The notes beneath the pieces were generated by a model that saw only the letters and a list, made by a program, of their open reading frames with translations, was not told where the DNA came from and did no database searches. Below, piece after piece: positions 24,543 through 37,236 of a stretch of 64,000 nt of DNA. A program made the position numbers and the translations under genes. Source of the DNA: Parasponia andersonii (Eukaryota > Streptophyta > Magnoliopsida > Rosales > Cannabaceae); contig JXTB01000102.1 in assembly GCA_002914805.1 (NCBI GenBank), forward strand, positions 299,685 to 363,684, read 5' to 3'. Position 1 is the first letter of the stretch, and each line of letters begins with the position of its first letter.

Positions 24543-26050
24543 AACAGATATCTCGCGGCTGGGTGGTAGTGGTGCTGGTCTGCAACTGCTAGCGCTGGAG
24601 TAGCGGTTGGTCGTGGAGGTGCAAAGCAGCAGAGGTGATGGATAAGTAATTGGCTTGTTTAAATGTGTTAGGGTTTAGTCTAGGACTCTAAATGTGTTAA
24701 GTGACAATTAGGCTTTGTAGGATATTTTTAGAATAAAAATTAGAAAAACACGGTGGGTTCTGATTTTTGTAAATCAAATATGGTTTTTATTAAAACAATA
24801 TCATTTTTAAAAATAATAACTAATAACCGATAACTAATTTTCAAGTACTTGTAACTAATAACCAAAATATTTATAATTGATAACTAGAAATGAGTACTTA
24901 ATTTTCAGAAATTATTCACTAATAACCATTTTAAAAATGATATTTTTTAAAAAATCAGAAAATAACTTGTGTTTCATTACTATTATTATTATATTAAGTA
25001 TTATTTTATAAACCCCATTTGTATTTAGAAATATAAGAAATCTCCCTGAGCTTTGATACTTTACTAAAAAGCCTTGTAATTTACATATTTTTGGAATCTC
25101 ATATTCTAACCAATGTAAACTAAATTCGAAAATTTGAAGAAAGGTGATAAAATTATTTAGATTGACTTAGGATTACAATATCTTTTATTTAGTGTTTGGA
25201 CACATAAACAATTATTTTGAATTTATATTGTACTAGTAATTCCACCTATTAACTATTTTATTAATTTAGTGTTTGAAACATTATTTGGAAATTATAGACA
25301 ATCATTAAATTTAATATAAATCTAAATTTACTCATGACTAAATGCTGTTTTGTTTTTTTTGTTTTGGTAATTTATAATCAATTCTTGAAATTTAGATAGC
25401 ATGAGAGGGTAAGATTTTAGAGGTAGTCAAATTATAATATTTTTTATAACCCAAAAAAAAATTTGAGGTGATCTTTGACATTTCCAAAAGGGATATTATT
25501 ATTTTCGTATACTGTACTTTGACACCTTATTTAAATTATATATCATGTATTTTGACGTTTTGTTCAAGTTATATCTTGTGTTCTGATTATTATCAATATT
25601 GACTTTTATATTTAAAATCTGCTACAAATTTATACTGAAATATAAGTTTATTTTATGACGTGATCCCAATAATATTTAACGAAAAAAATAAAAATAAAGT
25701 TTATATCATGACCGGAAATCCAAAACCATGACTTTTAGTAATTTTAAGTAAAAATATAATAAAATATTAATTTTAGAAAATTTAAGAGAATTCAAGTATC
25801 AGATAATTTCATTTTGATCCTCAAATCATTATAAATTCTTTAATCATTAAAACTCTAATTAGTTTTAATTACTTCATGAAAATACCCATAAAAGTTTAAG
25901 AAAATTTCTACCTATTTTCTTTTGCAAACTGGTTAAAAAATCATAAACTTTGATAAATTGAGTTTAACTGAAATATTTAGTTCAATGTGTAAAATTTGTT
26001 ACATAAAATTACTTGTAGTTTCAAGTTAACTATAAAATCATCCTCCTTCA
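24543..26050. other. intergenic, AT-rich, with a dispersed repeat
   Basis: No gene seen. About 25490-25680 shares long similar stretches (TTTAAATTATA, TTATTATCAATATT, TACAAATTTATA in the same order) with 46650-46770, so both are probably copies of one dispersed repeat of unknown type. Confidence 0.5.
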
Positions 26051-27540
26051 TATTAGCCCAAGATTGACTACTCAAGAGGAAGGTTGAATTGGGTTTTAAA
26101 ACTTTTAAAGAAACTTTTCAATTATATAAAACTATAAACAACTATTTTTAAACTTTGAAGCAAACAAACAATAATACCGAGTATATAGCAATAACATCAA
26201 GCAAATTAAGCACACTATATATCAAATAAATAATCAAACAATTTGTATTAAAGTAAAGAATATAGGGATAGAGAAAATACAAACTCATTTTTTACGAGGT
26301 TCAACAAACATGACGGTTTGCTTATGTCCCTAGTCTTCGGTAACTTGCTTTGAGCTTTCCACTATCGGATCAAGAATGTGGACTTGATCGATCATTTTAC
26401 AAACGGAATGAATTCTTTTTAAGCACACCCTCGCCATTACAATAATTTTGACTCCAATTCCATCACACCTAACTTCGGATTGTTTAAACTCCGGTACCAA
26501 TCTCACCTATACCGGGTTGTTTAGACAATAGTGCTAACCTCACTAACTCACGGGTTGTTTGAACTCCAGTGGCAACCTCACCTATATACAGGTTGTTTAA
26601 ACTCCGATGGCAACCTCACCTAAATCGGTTTGTTTTTGACTCTGGTGCCAACCTTACATCAACTCAAATTATTTTTCAATAAAAGAGTGAACACACTCAA
26701 GAACTCTCCTCTCAAAAGTAATAAATATAATTTTGGCTTAGGAAATTTGAGAATAATGTACTATAAATACTCTAAGATTGGTTCAATATAATTTGAAAGT
26801 TAAACTTGAGTAAAGAGAGTTTTTTCACTTAGAAATTGATTAGGAATTAATGTAGGTTCGTATTCTCTCTTTCTAAGTAGTCAAACATACTCTATTTAAA
26901 GCTATCTTCAAAAACTAGCAGTTTTCAACCATTACTGGCAGTCTGCAAGAAAAGTGGTCGACCACTTTCAAAAGTAGTCGATTAGTTTTACTAGCCATTG
27001 GAGTCTAATAGTGATGTTTAGCTCCCATGGTCAAATGGTCGTACTGTAGTGGTTGACCATTTTAGAACCAGAAACCACCAATTGGTTTATTTGGTTCTTT
27101 TTTGATCGATATTTTAAATCTCATTATTTTCTAAATATTTTTATCACTAAGAATGGGCAATTGATGGAATTTGGCTAGATTTAAAATGATATTTATTTTC
27201 AAATATCTAAAATAAAATAACCATTTTAATCTTAAGATAGTTTAAAATTTTTTTTGAAAGTATGAGCTAATGCAAAGAGAATTTATATGCAATGAACTAA
27301 ACAAAATATAAGACTAAGTATAAAATATAGCCTATCTAAGTACAGTCTTGTATCTTGATTTTTCGTCTTCAGGCTTTGTTCTAATAAGTCCAACATATAT
27401 CCATCTTCAAGCTTGATTCCTTGATTAACTTGAGTTAGAACTATTTAACTACACATTCAAGGTAAATCATTAGTACTAAATCACATATTTGTTATCTTCA
27501 AAATAAGAGTGAGTAAGATTGAAATCTTAATTTCTTAACA
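26051..27540 (-). repeat. 3' LTR of the Sirevirus-like element, with inner minisatellite
   Basis: Partner of 32057-33560. Inside, about 26440-26660, a motif of about 35-40 bp built on GGTTGTTTAAACTCCGGTGG and CAACCTCACCTA recurs around five times in degenerate form; the right LTR has the same array at 32455-32670. Confidence 0.85.
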
Positions 27541-30440
27541 ATCTCCCCTTTTTTGATGATGACAAATACTGATTTATGAGATAAAAGAAAATATTCAATA
27601 AGTACATACAAATATAAAATTTGACAAGTTTACCTTAATCCTTGTCATATTTTAAGCTTCGTCTCAAAATATATTTGACAAAGTTAAAGGGACTTGCTCC
27701 CCTTTTTTTAACTCAATTAAGCTTTATAAGCATATTATGAGAAAATGTAAAATGAATGTATGCTAAAAAAATTTCTCCTCCTTAAAATATGCATACTAAT
27801 ACAAAAATCTTTTTCTCCCCATATTTATAAATCAATATTCTTCTCTCCCTTTTGACATCATTAAAAAAATAGAAATAATTTTCAAACATAACGTCATATA
27901 AAAATTAATCTATCCCTTTGAAATAAGATTCTCCCCATATAAGTTCACGATATTACTCTCTTTATTTGAATATACAACAAAAATATATGAAAGAGCAATA
28001 TACAAATAATTTTCTCTCCATATAAAAAATAATATGACAAGTTAAGTAATAAGGAGATATGGAAGAATATAGAATTGAACAATCGTTAAAATGAGAATAA
28101 CAATATCAAATATAAGATTGAACAATATGACGACAATAAGTATGAGAAGTATAACATATTCCAAGTAGAGAAATCGTTACATCACGAACATCAAAGCTCT
28201 AAATCTTAATATTTCACTTATTAAAAATAATTTCTCCGAGTATAATCATCATAAAGCATAGAAAAAATTCAAATAATTAAAGTACAATAGTGAAATAATT
28301 TCATTTCCTTCAATTTTATCAAATTATATAGAGCATATAAAAATTTATAGAAAATGATAATGACGAATTTAACACAAATAAATCATAAAATATATAAATA
28401 ATGATCAAAATGTCAATAACCAAAGTAAGAAAAGATCAATTATATATGAGAGATATCAATTATTGATACCAATTATTATGGATACTAATTATTTTTTGAA
28501 AAAAAGTACCAATTATATTTGAATAAATAGAATGACCAAGTTTGATGCAAATTCAATGATGCCAATAGATACAAATTGTATTTTGAAAAACTATACTAAG
28601 TTTATACCAATTAAAAATCAAGAAAATTACTAATTAATACCAATTGTATTAATCAGAAATATAAAGACCAAGTTAATACCAATTGTAAATCAAAACACGT
28701 TCTTCTTCTCCTTTTGATATCATCAAAAAGTTGCATAAACATAAATGATAAGATTGATACCAATTAATAAATCCAAAGCAAAATATGAATAGGCACCAAT
28801 AAAAAGTATCCAATCCAAACATGACATATTATTCAAGTTTAAACAACTATAAGAAATAGATGTTCAGAAAGGATAAAACATAACAAAACATGTATTGAAA
28901 ATTCATGAGAAACTTATATGTGATATTCATAAAATATTTGTTCTCATAAAAAATTATCTGCAAAAATTCAAAATGAGAAAGTTGCAAAGTATAAATATTG
29001 AATTCAAATAATATGTCATTGTGAGTTCAAATATATTACCAATATAGATAAAATAATTCAACTAATATGCATGATATTTATTATGTAAAAACTATCAAGC
29101 ATTTGCACATATATAAGAGTTTAAGTAGATACATTGTGCAATCTATTTCAATCATATAAAAGCAATTAAAATGAGAAATTTTTATATCAATTAAACTCAT
29201 AAATAATTCAAATAAAGTCAACCAAACCATTCTTCCAAAAGCTCTTCGTTTTTTTTTTTTTGTATTGAGGTTGGACTTAATCATTATCTTTGATTTGCTT
29301 TTAAGCTCCAATCATATACTATACCTATAATAACATCGTCTAATGCTTCTCTTCTTGGAAGGGTCATTAGTTTCATCAGACATTATATGCATAGATTCAT
29401 CTATTACTTAGTTCTTTTGTTGAAAAACTCTCTTTATGTATTAATAGTAGTAGAGTAACCAAGAAAAATTCCAACATTGATATTGAATTAATATTTTCAA
29501 ATTGGCTTTAGTTTTTAATAAGAACAAAGTATTTACATCTAAAGACTCTAAAAATATCCAATATTGTGTTTTTTTTTATCATTTCAAAAACTCATAGTGA
29601 CATTTCGTTTAAAATAAGTTTAATCAAAACCTAATTTAAAACATAACAAATAGTGTTGACAATTTTGGCCCAAAAGTATTTTAGTAAAGCATTTGCATAC
29701 AACATGGTCAAGGCCATTTTCAAACAAATAAAGAAAATCGTGTAAATCTTTCTGAAAAATTATCAACTAACTAACTCAAAAACATAATAATTTTAAAAAA
29801 AAATTAACTTAGTTTCCAAAATGACATGCTTTAGAAATCTTGTCATTTTCAAAAATTAGACTAGGAAAGCGATAACAAGATTCATTTAGTAAAGTTTTGA
29901 AAATATAAACATATCAGCATGTCCAAGATTTAAATACCATAATCAATAAATATTTTCTTTTAAACAAAACAAAATTTATTTTGACTTGAAAAAATTTTAA
30001 CAATAATAAAATTATATTTTTTTTAAAAGATATAATCTCATTTGTTCAAAATTTCAAATTGAACATTTTGAAATACTAAAAGAAAAACTCAATAACTCTA
30101 ATCACATATTTGACAAAAATTAAGCATATTATATGTCTAGTAAGACAATATCAAATATGAGTAAAAGATTGTTACCGATATTACTTACAACAATAATCTT
30201 GCTTTATGTGTTGTCTCCAAAAATTAAATATCCACCATAATTTCTTTGTGAAAATTCAGAGCTTGGTGAAGTCATCGGTCAAATACTTAGAACAACCACT
30301 TTCTTGTTTGTACCTACAACAAAGATTCAAATTTAGATTTTTGGTACCTACTTAACTTTAGGTCCTTGGGGGTTAGTCTTTGAATTTTTTGGTACCCATT
30401 ATTGTTTGACACAAAAATATGTATTTTTCTTAGTGGAGCA

Positions 30441-32042
30441 TTAAAAACTTATATGTCCATCTTGATTGTAATAAGTACCTACATACTTTGAGTTACCATT
30501 AGATGTCGCTTTGACAAAATAATTTCTGAGATATTTTTGTTTTATAAAAGGTTTGTATCCTATGCCATCTTTGTCAAAAACATATCTTTGTCCACCAAGC
30601 ATTAAATCAAAATTTTTCTTTCCATTGGTGAATTTGTGGGCAATTTTAGTCAAGTCAAAAATCTTGTCATTTAAGAACATGTTTTCTTTTGACAAAACAT
30701 CACAATTACTACAAGATACTTTCACTTCTTTTTTTTTTGTAAATTTTTCAATTATTTTTGATAAACTAAGAATTTCCTTTTTAAGAGTATTATTCTTGAA
30801 AATGAGTTTTTCATAGTTTTTGTGTAAATCATTGAAATCACTTAATGGATTTTCATAAGATAAATCACAGTCACTATTATTTTCACTAAAGTCACTACTA
30901 GCATCACTATCATCAAGAAGCTCATTTTTAGGTTCAAGAGAGCTTAACTTATTATCCATAGCCATGAAGCATATGTTGGCAATTTATTCTTGTTCTTCTT
31001 CATCGGACTCTTCTTCTTCATTATCATCTGAAGTGGCCTTAATTGCCTTCTTATTCATTTTTCTTTTCAAGGGACATTCGTTCTTCATGTGTCCTAGTTT
31101 GTTGCATTCAAAGCAAGTGATAGGATCATCCTTCCTTTTCTTTTCTCTAAAGTCATTGCCTTTGGAATTTTTCCTGAAATTCTTCTTTTTGAAATTTAAG
31201 TACTTCTTGTACTTTTTAGTAAGTAAGGTAGTATCTTCTAGCTCACTATCCGCAAAGTCTTCTTCTTCCTCATGGCCTTCATGCATGGTAGCCTTGAGTG
31301 CAATTCCTTTCTTTTTCTTCTCCTCTCCTTCATCTTTATTCATTTTTTTTATGAGAATTTCATGGGTCATAAGAGAACCCATAAGTTCTTCAAGAGGTAG
31401 TTTGCTAAGGTCTTTCACTTCTTAAATAGCAACCACCTTACTTCTATATGCTCGGAGAAGACTTCTAAGGATTTTGTTCACCAACTCACTATTTGGAAAT
31501 ACTTTTCCTAGTTCACTAAAAGAGTTAATAATAGTTGTGAATCTAGTAAAAATTTGTGAAATAGATTCATCTTTTTCCATTTTAAATAACTCATAGTTTT
31601 TAGTCAAAATATTAATTCTAGTTTCCTTCATAGAACTAATTCATTGATATGACACTTCAAGCATATTCAATAATTCACGAGCATCCCTAGCTTTTTCAAC
31701 ATTATTATAAATATTTCTATCTAAGCCATACATAAGAATATTTCTAGCTCTACTATTTTTGGTAAAAGTAATTTTATCTTTTTCATAATACTTCCTAATG
31801 TCTTTTTCTACTTCTACTCCATTAACAATCCTCTCAATTTTTAATGGACCTTTTGTGACAATATACCATAAATCAAAATCTATAGATCTAAGATATGTGT
31901 CCATACAAATTCTCCAATAATTAAAATTAGATCCATCAAAAAATGGTGGTCTAGTAGTTGAATACCCCTCATATGAAAAGTTTTGAAAATTATTTAGGTT
32001 TGTCATCTCAAGACGGTAAAGTCTTTTAAATTTGAGTGCCAA
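30441..32042 (-). pseudogene. gag region of the Sirevirus-like element
   Basis: Fossil coding part. N-terminal text includes RPPFFDGSNFNYWRICMDTY (the DUF4219/UBN2-type gag start), then YELFKMEKDESISQIFTRF, LPLEELMGSLMTHEI, and a CCHC zinc knuckle CFECNKLGHMKNECP near 31110-31065. The order is that of Sirevirus gag. It is broken. Confidence 0.85.
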
Positions 32043-32056
32043 TCTCTGATACCAAA

Positions 32057-33560
32057 TGTTAGCCCAAGATTGACTACCTAAAAGGCGGGGTGAATTAGGT
32101 TTTAAAACTTTTAAAAAAACTTTTCAATTATGTAAAATCATAACTACTATTTTTATACTTTGAAGCTAAACAAATAATAATACCAAGTATATAGCAATAA
32201 TATCAACCAAATTAAGCACACTATATATTAAACACACAATCAAAAAGTCTACATTAAAGTAAAGAGTATATGGATAGAGAAAATGAAACTTAGTTTTTAC
32301 GAGGTTTGATAAACACGATTATTTGTCTACATCCCCGGCCCTTGGCAATGTACTTTAAGCTTTCCACTATCAGATCAAGATTGTGGGCCTGACCTATCCT
32401 TTTCAAACAGAGTAAATTCTTCTTAGATATATTCAAGCCTTTATAATATTTTTGACTCCGCCTTTATCACGCCTAGCCTCAGATTATTTATACTCCGGTG
32501 TAAATCTCACCGATACCGGATTATTTAGACAATGGAGGCAACCTCACCAACTCATGGATTGTAAGTTATTTAGACTCCAGTGGCAAACTCACCTATACAC
32601 AGGTTGTTTAGTCTCTAGTGGCAACCTCATCTAAATCGGATTGTTTATGACTCTGATGCCAACCTCACCTCAACTCAAATTATTTTTCAATAAAAAGTGA
32701 ACATACTCAAGAACTCTCCTCTCAAAAGTAATAAATACAATTTTGGCTTAGGAGATTTGAGAACAATGTGCTATAAATGCTCTAAGATTGGCTCAATATA
32801 ATTTTAAAGTTAAACATGAGTAAAATAGATTTTATACACTTAGAAACTAATTAGTAATCAATGTAGGTTCGTATTCTCTCTTTCTAAGTCGTCAAATATG
32901 GCTCTTTTTAAAGCTGTCGTCAAAAACTAATAGTTTTTGTCCGTTATTGGTGTCTGCCAGAAAACTGGTCAACCACATTCAAAAGTGGTCGACTATTTTT
33001 ACTAACCATTAGAGTCTGATAATGAAGTTTAGCTCCAACAATCAAGTGGTCATACTGTAGTAGTCGACCACTAGCGGCCGACCATTTTAGGACCAGAAAC
33101 CACCTATTGGTTTCTTTGGTTCCTATTTAGTCGATATTTTAAATCTCATTATTTTTCAAATATTTTTATCACTAAGAATGGACTTTTTGATGGATTTTGG
33201 CTAGATTTAAAATGATGATTATTTTTAAACATCTAAAATAAAATAATTATTTTAACATTAAGATAGTTTAAAAATTCTTTTGAAAGTGGTTGAAAATTCT
33301 TTTGAAAGTATGAGCCAATGCAAAAAGAATCTATATGCAATGAACTAAACCAAATATAAGACTAAGTGTTAAATATACCCTATCTAAGCACGATTTTGTT
33401 TCTTGATTTTCTGTCTTCAAGTTTGATTCTTTGATTAACTTGAGTTAGAACTTTTAAAGCTATTTCACTGCATACTCAAAGTAAATCATTAGTACTAAAT
33501 CACATGTTTACTATCTTCAAAATAAGAGTGAATAAATTTGAAACCTCAATTTCTCAACAA
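32057..33560 (-). repeat. 5' LTR of the Sirevirus-like element
   Basis: Starts TGTTAGCCCAAGATTGACTA and ends TTTCTCAACA. It matches the left LTR over its full length and contains the same degenerate internal array at 32455-32670. Confidence 0.85.
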
Positions 33561-36148
33561 TTCATTCACTTACTTATCTTGGCTAAATAATTGAACAAGG
33601 AAAGAAAAACAACAGATATGAACACTCACCAAGGATTTAAAATGAAACTATATATATAAACTATGTAGTTTGCCTGACCATCTGGATTACTACCTTAATT
33701 AGGTATACACCTAAATGTGGAAGAAGTAGGGGGTTAAACATTCACATACTCAGTAGAAATTCATTTATTTTTTGAATGGATTGATGCAATTTTACTAAAT
33801 CTGCATGGTTAATAACTTTTCCAAAATCCATTTATAAACCAGGTTTATAAAATAATTGGTATCCAGAATAATCACATATTCAAAACTAAAATCAAAACAT
33901 ATCATAAATTAACTAAGTATATGAGTGAGTTCTCATCCTCCCATCATGGTCCTGTAATACCTCTGTAGTAGATGTATCCAGCATCCTGGCATTCCCCGTA
34001 GGTATATCAGCCAAAAACCTACGTAGGGACCTAGGTCTTTCACCTAGCACTGTAGCAACTCACTAGTGATCTAAACTACTATAATGCGATAATGGATATC
34101 AAATATGTAGTCATATGGTATATACAACATGTAACTGTTCATACTAACCATGCATCCAAGAATCAAATTATACTTTAAAATTCAACTTGGCATTATTTTG
34201 AGATTTACTGTAAAATAACCAGCATGCTGCTATTTTACCCCATAATCACAGTATAAAAATATGTATAAAAATCTACACAGTCTAATCTCAATATAATCCA
34301 ATATTTTTTAATAATCTGTCAAACCATCGTGAAATCATGATTTTTCATAAATAAGTTTTAATGCACTTATAAATCAAAATAAATAAATCAGGTAATTGAA
34401 CCCCTCCATCAATATGATAGCTATACCAAGCTAATAATGCTCGAAAAAACTCTTGTTGGTCATTTGAGTGTTTGAATGACCGTTTCAGAATTCTAATAAG
34501 TCTACTTAAAAATGTGACTTTTCCATCGGAGCCTCAAACGGAGATCACCACTGAATTTAGAACACTCAAAAACATTAAGTTAGACATACACTTTGTTAAA
34601 GTGTGTTCCGGTATGGGATCGGCCCGTGGCACACAAAATAACACTATTTATGAGTCTCAAAATTTGTACCATTTCGAAATATAGTTATATTTTATATCAA
34701 AATTCGTCTCTCAATCATAATGAGTCCAAATTCGAAATTGGAGATCAGTTTTGAGGTCTCAATCATTAATTGGGCTTCAAAATCCAAAAAATTACATAAA
34801 TACCACTTTTAAAAAATGTCATTTATTCTATTTTAAAATTTCTGCACTTCCGGATATTTTTTTTAACTTCTACCAACTGTAATCATTCATAATTTTTAAT
34901 CCTCTTTTATCTCATTTAATTTCCTCAAGTAAAATAATTACATAGCTAAAATAATTACATAAATATTATTTTTGAGAATATTTTAAAAAAATACCATATT
35001 TCTATTCAAGAATTAACTCATCTACAGATTTCATTTTAACACACAAACACCGTTTTCAATCATGTTTCAATCTCTTTTACCTCTTAAAAATTTCATGACC
35101 AAAATAAATTATTTACAAAAATAATTACTAATATATCTATTTTCTAAATATAATTGCAAGATTACCATACTTTTTCATATATCAAAAATTTGTAACAAAT
35201 AGTAATTCAAATCTATAGGGTTTAATAATCTATTTTTATGAATTAAATCCTTCAACAACCTTACCAACATTTCAATTTTTACTTAAGATATTTGTAAAAT
35301 ATCATATTCAAATTTTGAGAAATTGATCGAAATAACCCAAATGCTCAGCGGAGTTATTTTTCGCCATGAAACCGGTCATAGATCGTCGAAAAAGACGAGT
35401 AGAGTTCGTACCCGCCGGAGGTGAGGAAGAACAATGACTAACGGTGGTTCTTCGGACGGCTCTAGCTCCCTCGTCGGAGCTCGTAACACAGCGGGAGTTG
35501 CTCGGATTTCTTGGTTGTCCTCCGACGAGCACGGCGGGATAGCACGTCAGCCGATCTGGGAGGCGGTGCAGCCGTTCATTTCGTCGGGAGAAGCTTGGCC
35601 GATTTTGTGTCTCGGGGACTATGTTTGAAGAAGAATAAGAAGTTGAAGCCCTTATAAGCAAATTTTAGATATTGTAGACCTAAATATTAAATTTTAGATA
35701 TTTTAATTAAATATTCTGAAAATCTGAGATTACAAATTTGCCATTAAGTTAGAAAATGATTTCTTTACCCTCTTTAAAATCTGGTTTTTACAGTATAAAG
35801 AAAAATACCAAAAAAGGTAAAAGAAAGAGAACATGACGAGCATTTTAGAAGTCTAGCTTTATTGAAGGGAGAATAACAACAAATTGCACACGGGTAATTT
35901 GTTACAACAAATATAGAGATGACGACACAAGAAGCCACACATTGTAATTAATTAAAACACCAAAAGGCTACGTACATAGAGGCTGGGTTGCATTTTTATT
36001 TTCTGTTCTTGTTCTTACAAAAGTAAAGAATAAAAAGAAAACAAAAACAAATGCTATCAAGCATACCGTGTACTTGCACATTAATACTCGAAGACCGGTT
36101 CCCATAATTATAATGATAATTAATCAAAGTACCGAAACGGTCGACCTT
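33561..36148. other. intergenic, LTR-like DNA and a GC-rich island
   Basis: Text at 33900-34130 and 34390-34760 resembles LTR DNA of decayed retroelements in minus orientation, with a possible terminus at 35792 (TTTTTACA), but I cannot pair it. The stretch 35330-35640 is much richer in GC than everything around it and is open in several frames; no family is recognised. It may be part of the same decayed element or a captured gene piece. Confidence 0.4.
35995..36000 (-). terminator. possible polyadenylation signal of the knottin gene
   Basis: TTTATT on the plus strand reads AATAAA on the gene's strand, about 150 bases after the stop codon. This is the usual near-upstream element position for a plant 3' end, but the motif is common in AT-rich DNA. 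Confidence 0.35.
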
Positions 36149-36439
36149 CTACGCCACAGTACTGAGGCAGCAGCTCCCAGCGCAGTGTCCCAATTTCCAG
36201 TATGGACGTTTGTTGCACCAACACCCAGAACTACACTGACTGGAGCTATGACACCGCGAACCGCAGTTAGCTTTCAGCTGATCGTCCATAAGCACCTCGT
36301 AATGTGCCTCAAAAGGGTGTTCAATGTTATTGTCTTCAAAACTGGCAAGCGCTGGTGGAACAAAGCTAATGGCCATAATCACTACTGTTATGGCTATCAT
36401 TATAACCAGATTGAACTTATTCTTACTCTGACGATCCAT
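36149..36439 (-). CDS. small secreted eight-cysteine peptide, knottin-like
   Basis: A 96-residue precursor without introns. The ATG at 36439 is chosen because it directly precedes a signal peptide: a short basic start (DRQSKNK), a hydrophobic core (LVIMIAITVVIMAISFV) and a small-residue cleavage region (PPALAS) near residues 30-33. A short linker rich in acidic residues follows, then a C-terminal Cys-rich domain with Cys at 59, 63, 69, 73, 75, 86, 90 and 91. The spacing C-x3-C-x5-C-x3-C-x-C-x10-C is that of inhibitor-cystine-knot peptides, close to plant albumin-1b and squash-type inhibitors (from memory), and an extra C-x3-CC pair ends it. Such peptides are secreted or vacuolar and act as protease or amylase inhibitors, insecticidal or signalling peptides; which applies is not known. 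A TATA box and a possible poly(A) signal are well placed, so I think the gene is real. Confidence 0.75.
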   Translation of the reverse strand: MDRQSKNKFNLVIMIAITVVIMAISFVPPALASFEDNNIEHPFEAHYEVLMDDQLKANCGSRCHSSSQCSSGCWCNKRPYWKLGHCAGSCCLSTVA

Positions 36440-36518
36440 GTCTCTTCTTTTGTTTGTTTTTTTTTTTTTTTCAATCTCTGTTCTGCCTTTGTTTGTGTTT
36501 TCTACCAAATAGGCGTCT

Positions 36519-36526
36519 ATTATATA
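36519..36526 (-). promoter_or_regulatory. TATA box of the knottin-like gene
   Basis: The gene's strand reads ACTATATAATAGACG here, 80 bases upstream of the start codon, leaving room for a leader of about 50 bases. Confidence 0.55.
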
Positions 36527-36889
36527 GTAGTGTAGGGGCATGATTGGAATGTTGTAATATATTATATTTAGGTGCCAACTCTAAAGATAGAAATAATTGG
36601 ATAAGCAATAATAGTTGGGTACTGTAATACGTGTCTCGTGCCAAAATAAACATATCATTATTATGCTGTTTTCTCTTTTTCCTCTTCTCTATTTGCTTTC
36701 GATTTTAAAAGTGGAAGCACTGTCAAAAAAATTTGAATCGAAAGAGGGAAAAAGAAACTCATCCGTTGATTGTGGATGTGGTGTCATTGATTGCACAAGA
36801 ATCCTTCGACTGTCGTAAAATCTCTTTCCAGCCGGATATGTGGTGGTATAGATAAACTCTGTCACAGCCCTCTGTTAATTTGAATAAGG

Positions 36890-37062
36890 TGCCCGTGGGC
36901 CAATCGGGGTTAGCTCAGTTGATCTAAAACTTGAGGGATGTGTGTGTGAGTTTAGGAAAGTCAGGGTTCAAAGCTTGATAAAGTGTGTCTGTTATTTTTC
37001 TATAAATTTATAGTTTATAGTAGTCATTAGATAAGTCCTATTTAAAAAAAAAAAAAAAAAAA
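36890..37062 (+). mobile_element. tRNA-derived SINE with poly(A) and target duplication
   Basis: Box-A-like GGTTAGCTCAGTTGATCT is followed about 45 bp later by box-B-like GGGTTCAAAGCT, then a body and an A tract of about 20. Flanking GAATAAGG at 36882-36889 and 37063-37070 is a perfect 8-bp target duplication. The intact tail and duplication indicate a fairly recent insertion. Confidence 0.85.
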
Positions 37063-37236
37063 GAATAAGGCCACTCATAAATATATTATGTTGATCGAGA
37101 ATAAGATCGCGGTCGGGCCTAGGAATATAAAAAAATTTCTTAGAACGTTTTATTGACACGAGTATACAGCATTATGACATTATAGAAGAACAAAGAACAT
37201 AATACATTTCCTGTCGATGACTATCAGTATATCCTA

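Larger units (their letters stand above)
26051..33560 (-). mobile_element. Ty1/copia element of Sirevirus type, long LTRs, broken
   Basis: Fossil element read on the minus strand. The LTRs are 26051-27540 and 32057-33560, about 1.5 kb each and clearly matching, with visible divergence that indicates age. Next to the right LTR is a Met-tRNA-type primer site (CTCTGATACCA on the plus strand, 32043-32053); next to the left LTR is a purine tract (AAAAAAGGGGAGAT on the minus strand, 27541-27554). The gag region (about 32042-30441) has Sirevirus-like text including a zinc knuckle, and integrase-like text follows (about 30240-29300). The 27555-29100 interval is very AT-rich and I recognise no reverse transcriptase in it. 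Several breaks. Flanks CTTCA and ATTCA may be a worn target duplication. Confidence 0.88.

Noticed and set aside
30964-31425. Plus-strand frame rich in Ser and Phe
   Set aside because: Antisense shadow of the Sirevirus-like gag region.
36663-36818. Plus-strand 51-codon frame with a signal-peptide-like start (MLFSLFPLLYLLSILKVEA)
   Set aside because: Short, AT-rich, only three cysteines and no family; it may be chance. It lies divergent to the knottin-like gene, so transcripts could still be checked.
36890-36975. Possible tRNA gene
   Set aside because: Boxes A and B are present, but the sequence cannot form a full cloverleaf and ends in a poly(A) tail with target duplication, so it is a SINE.
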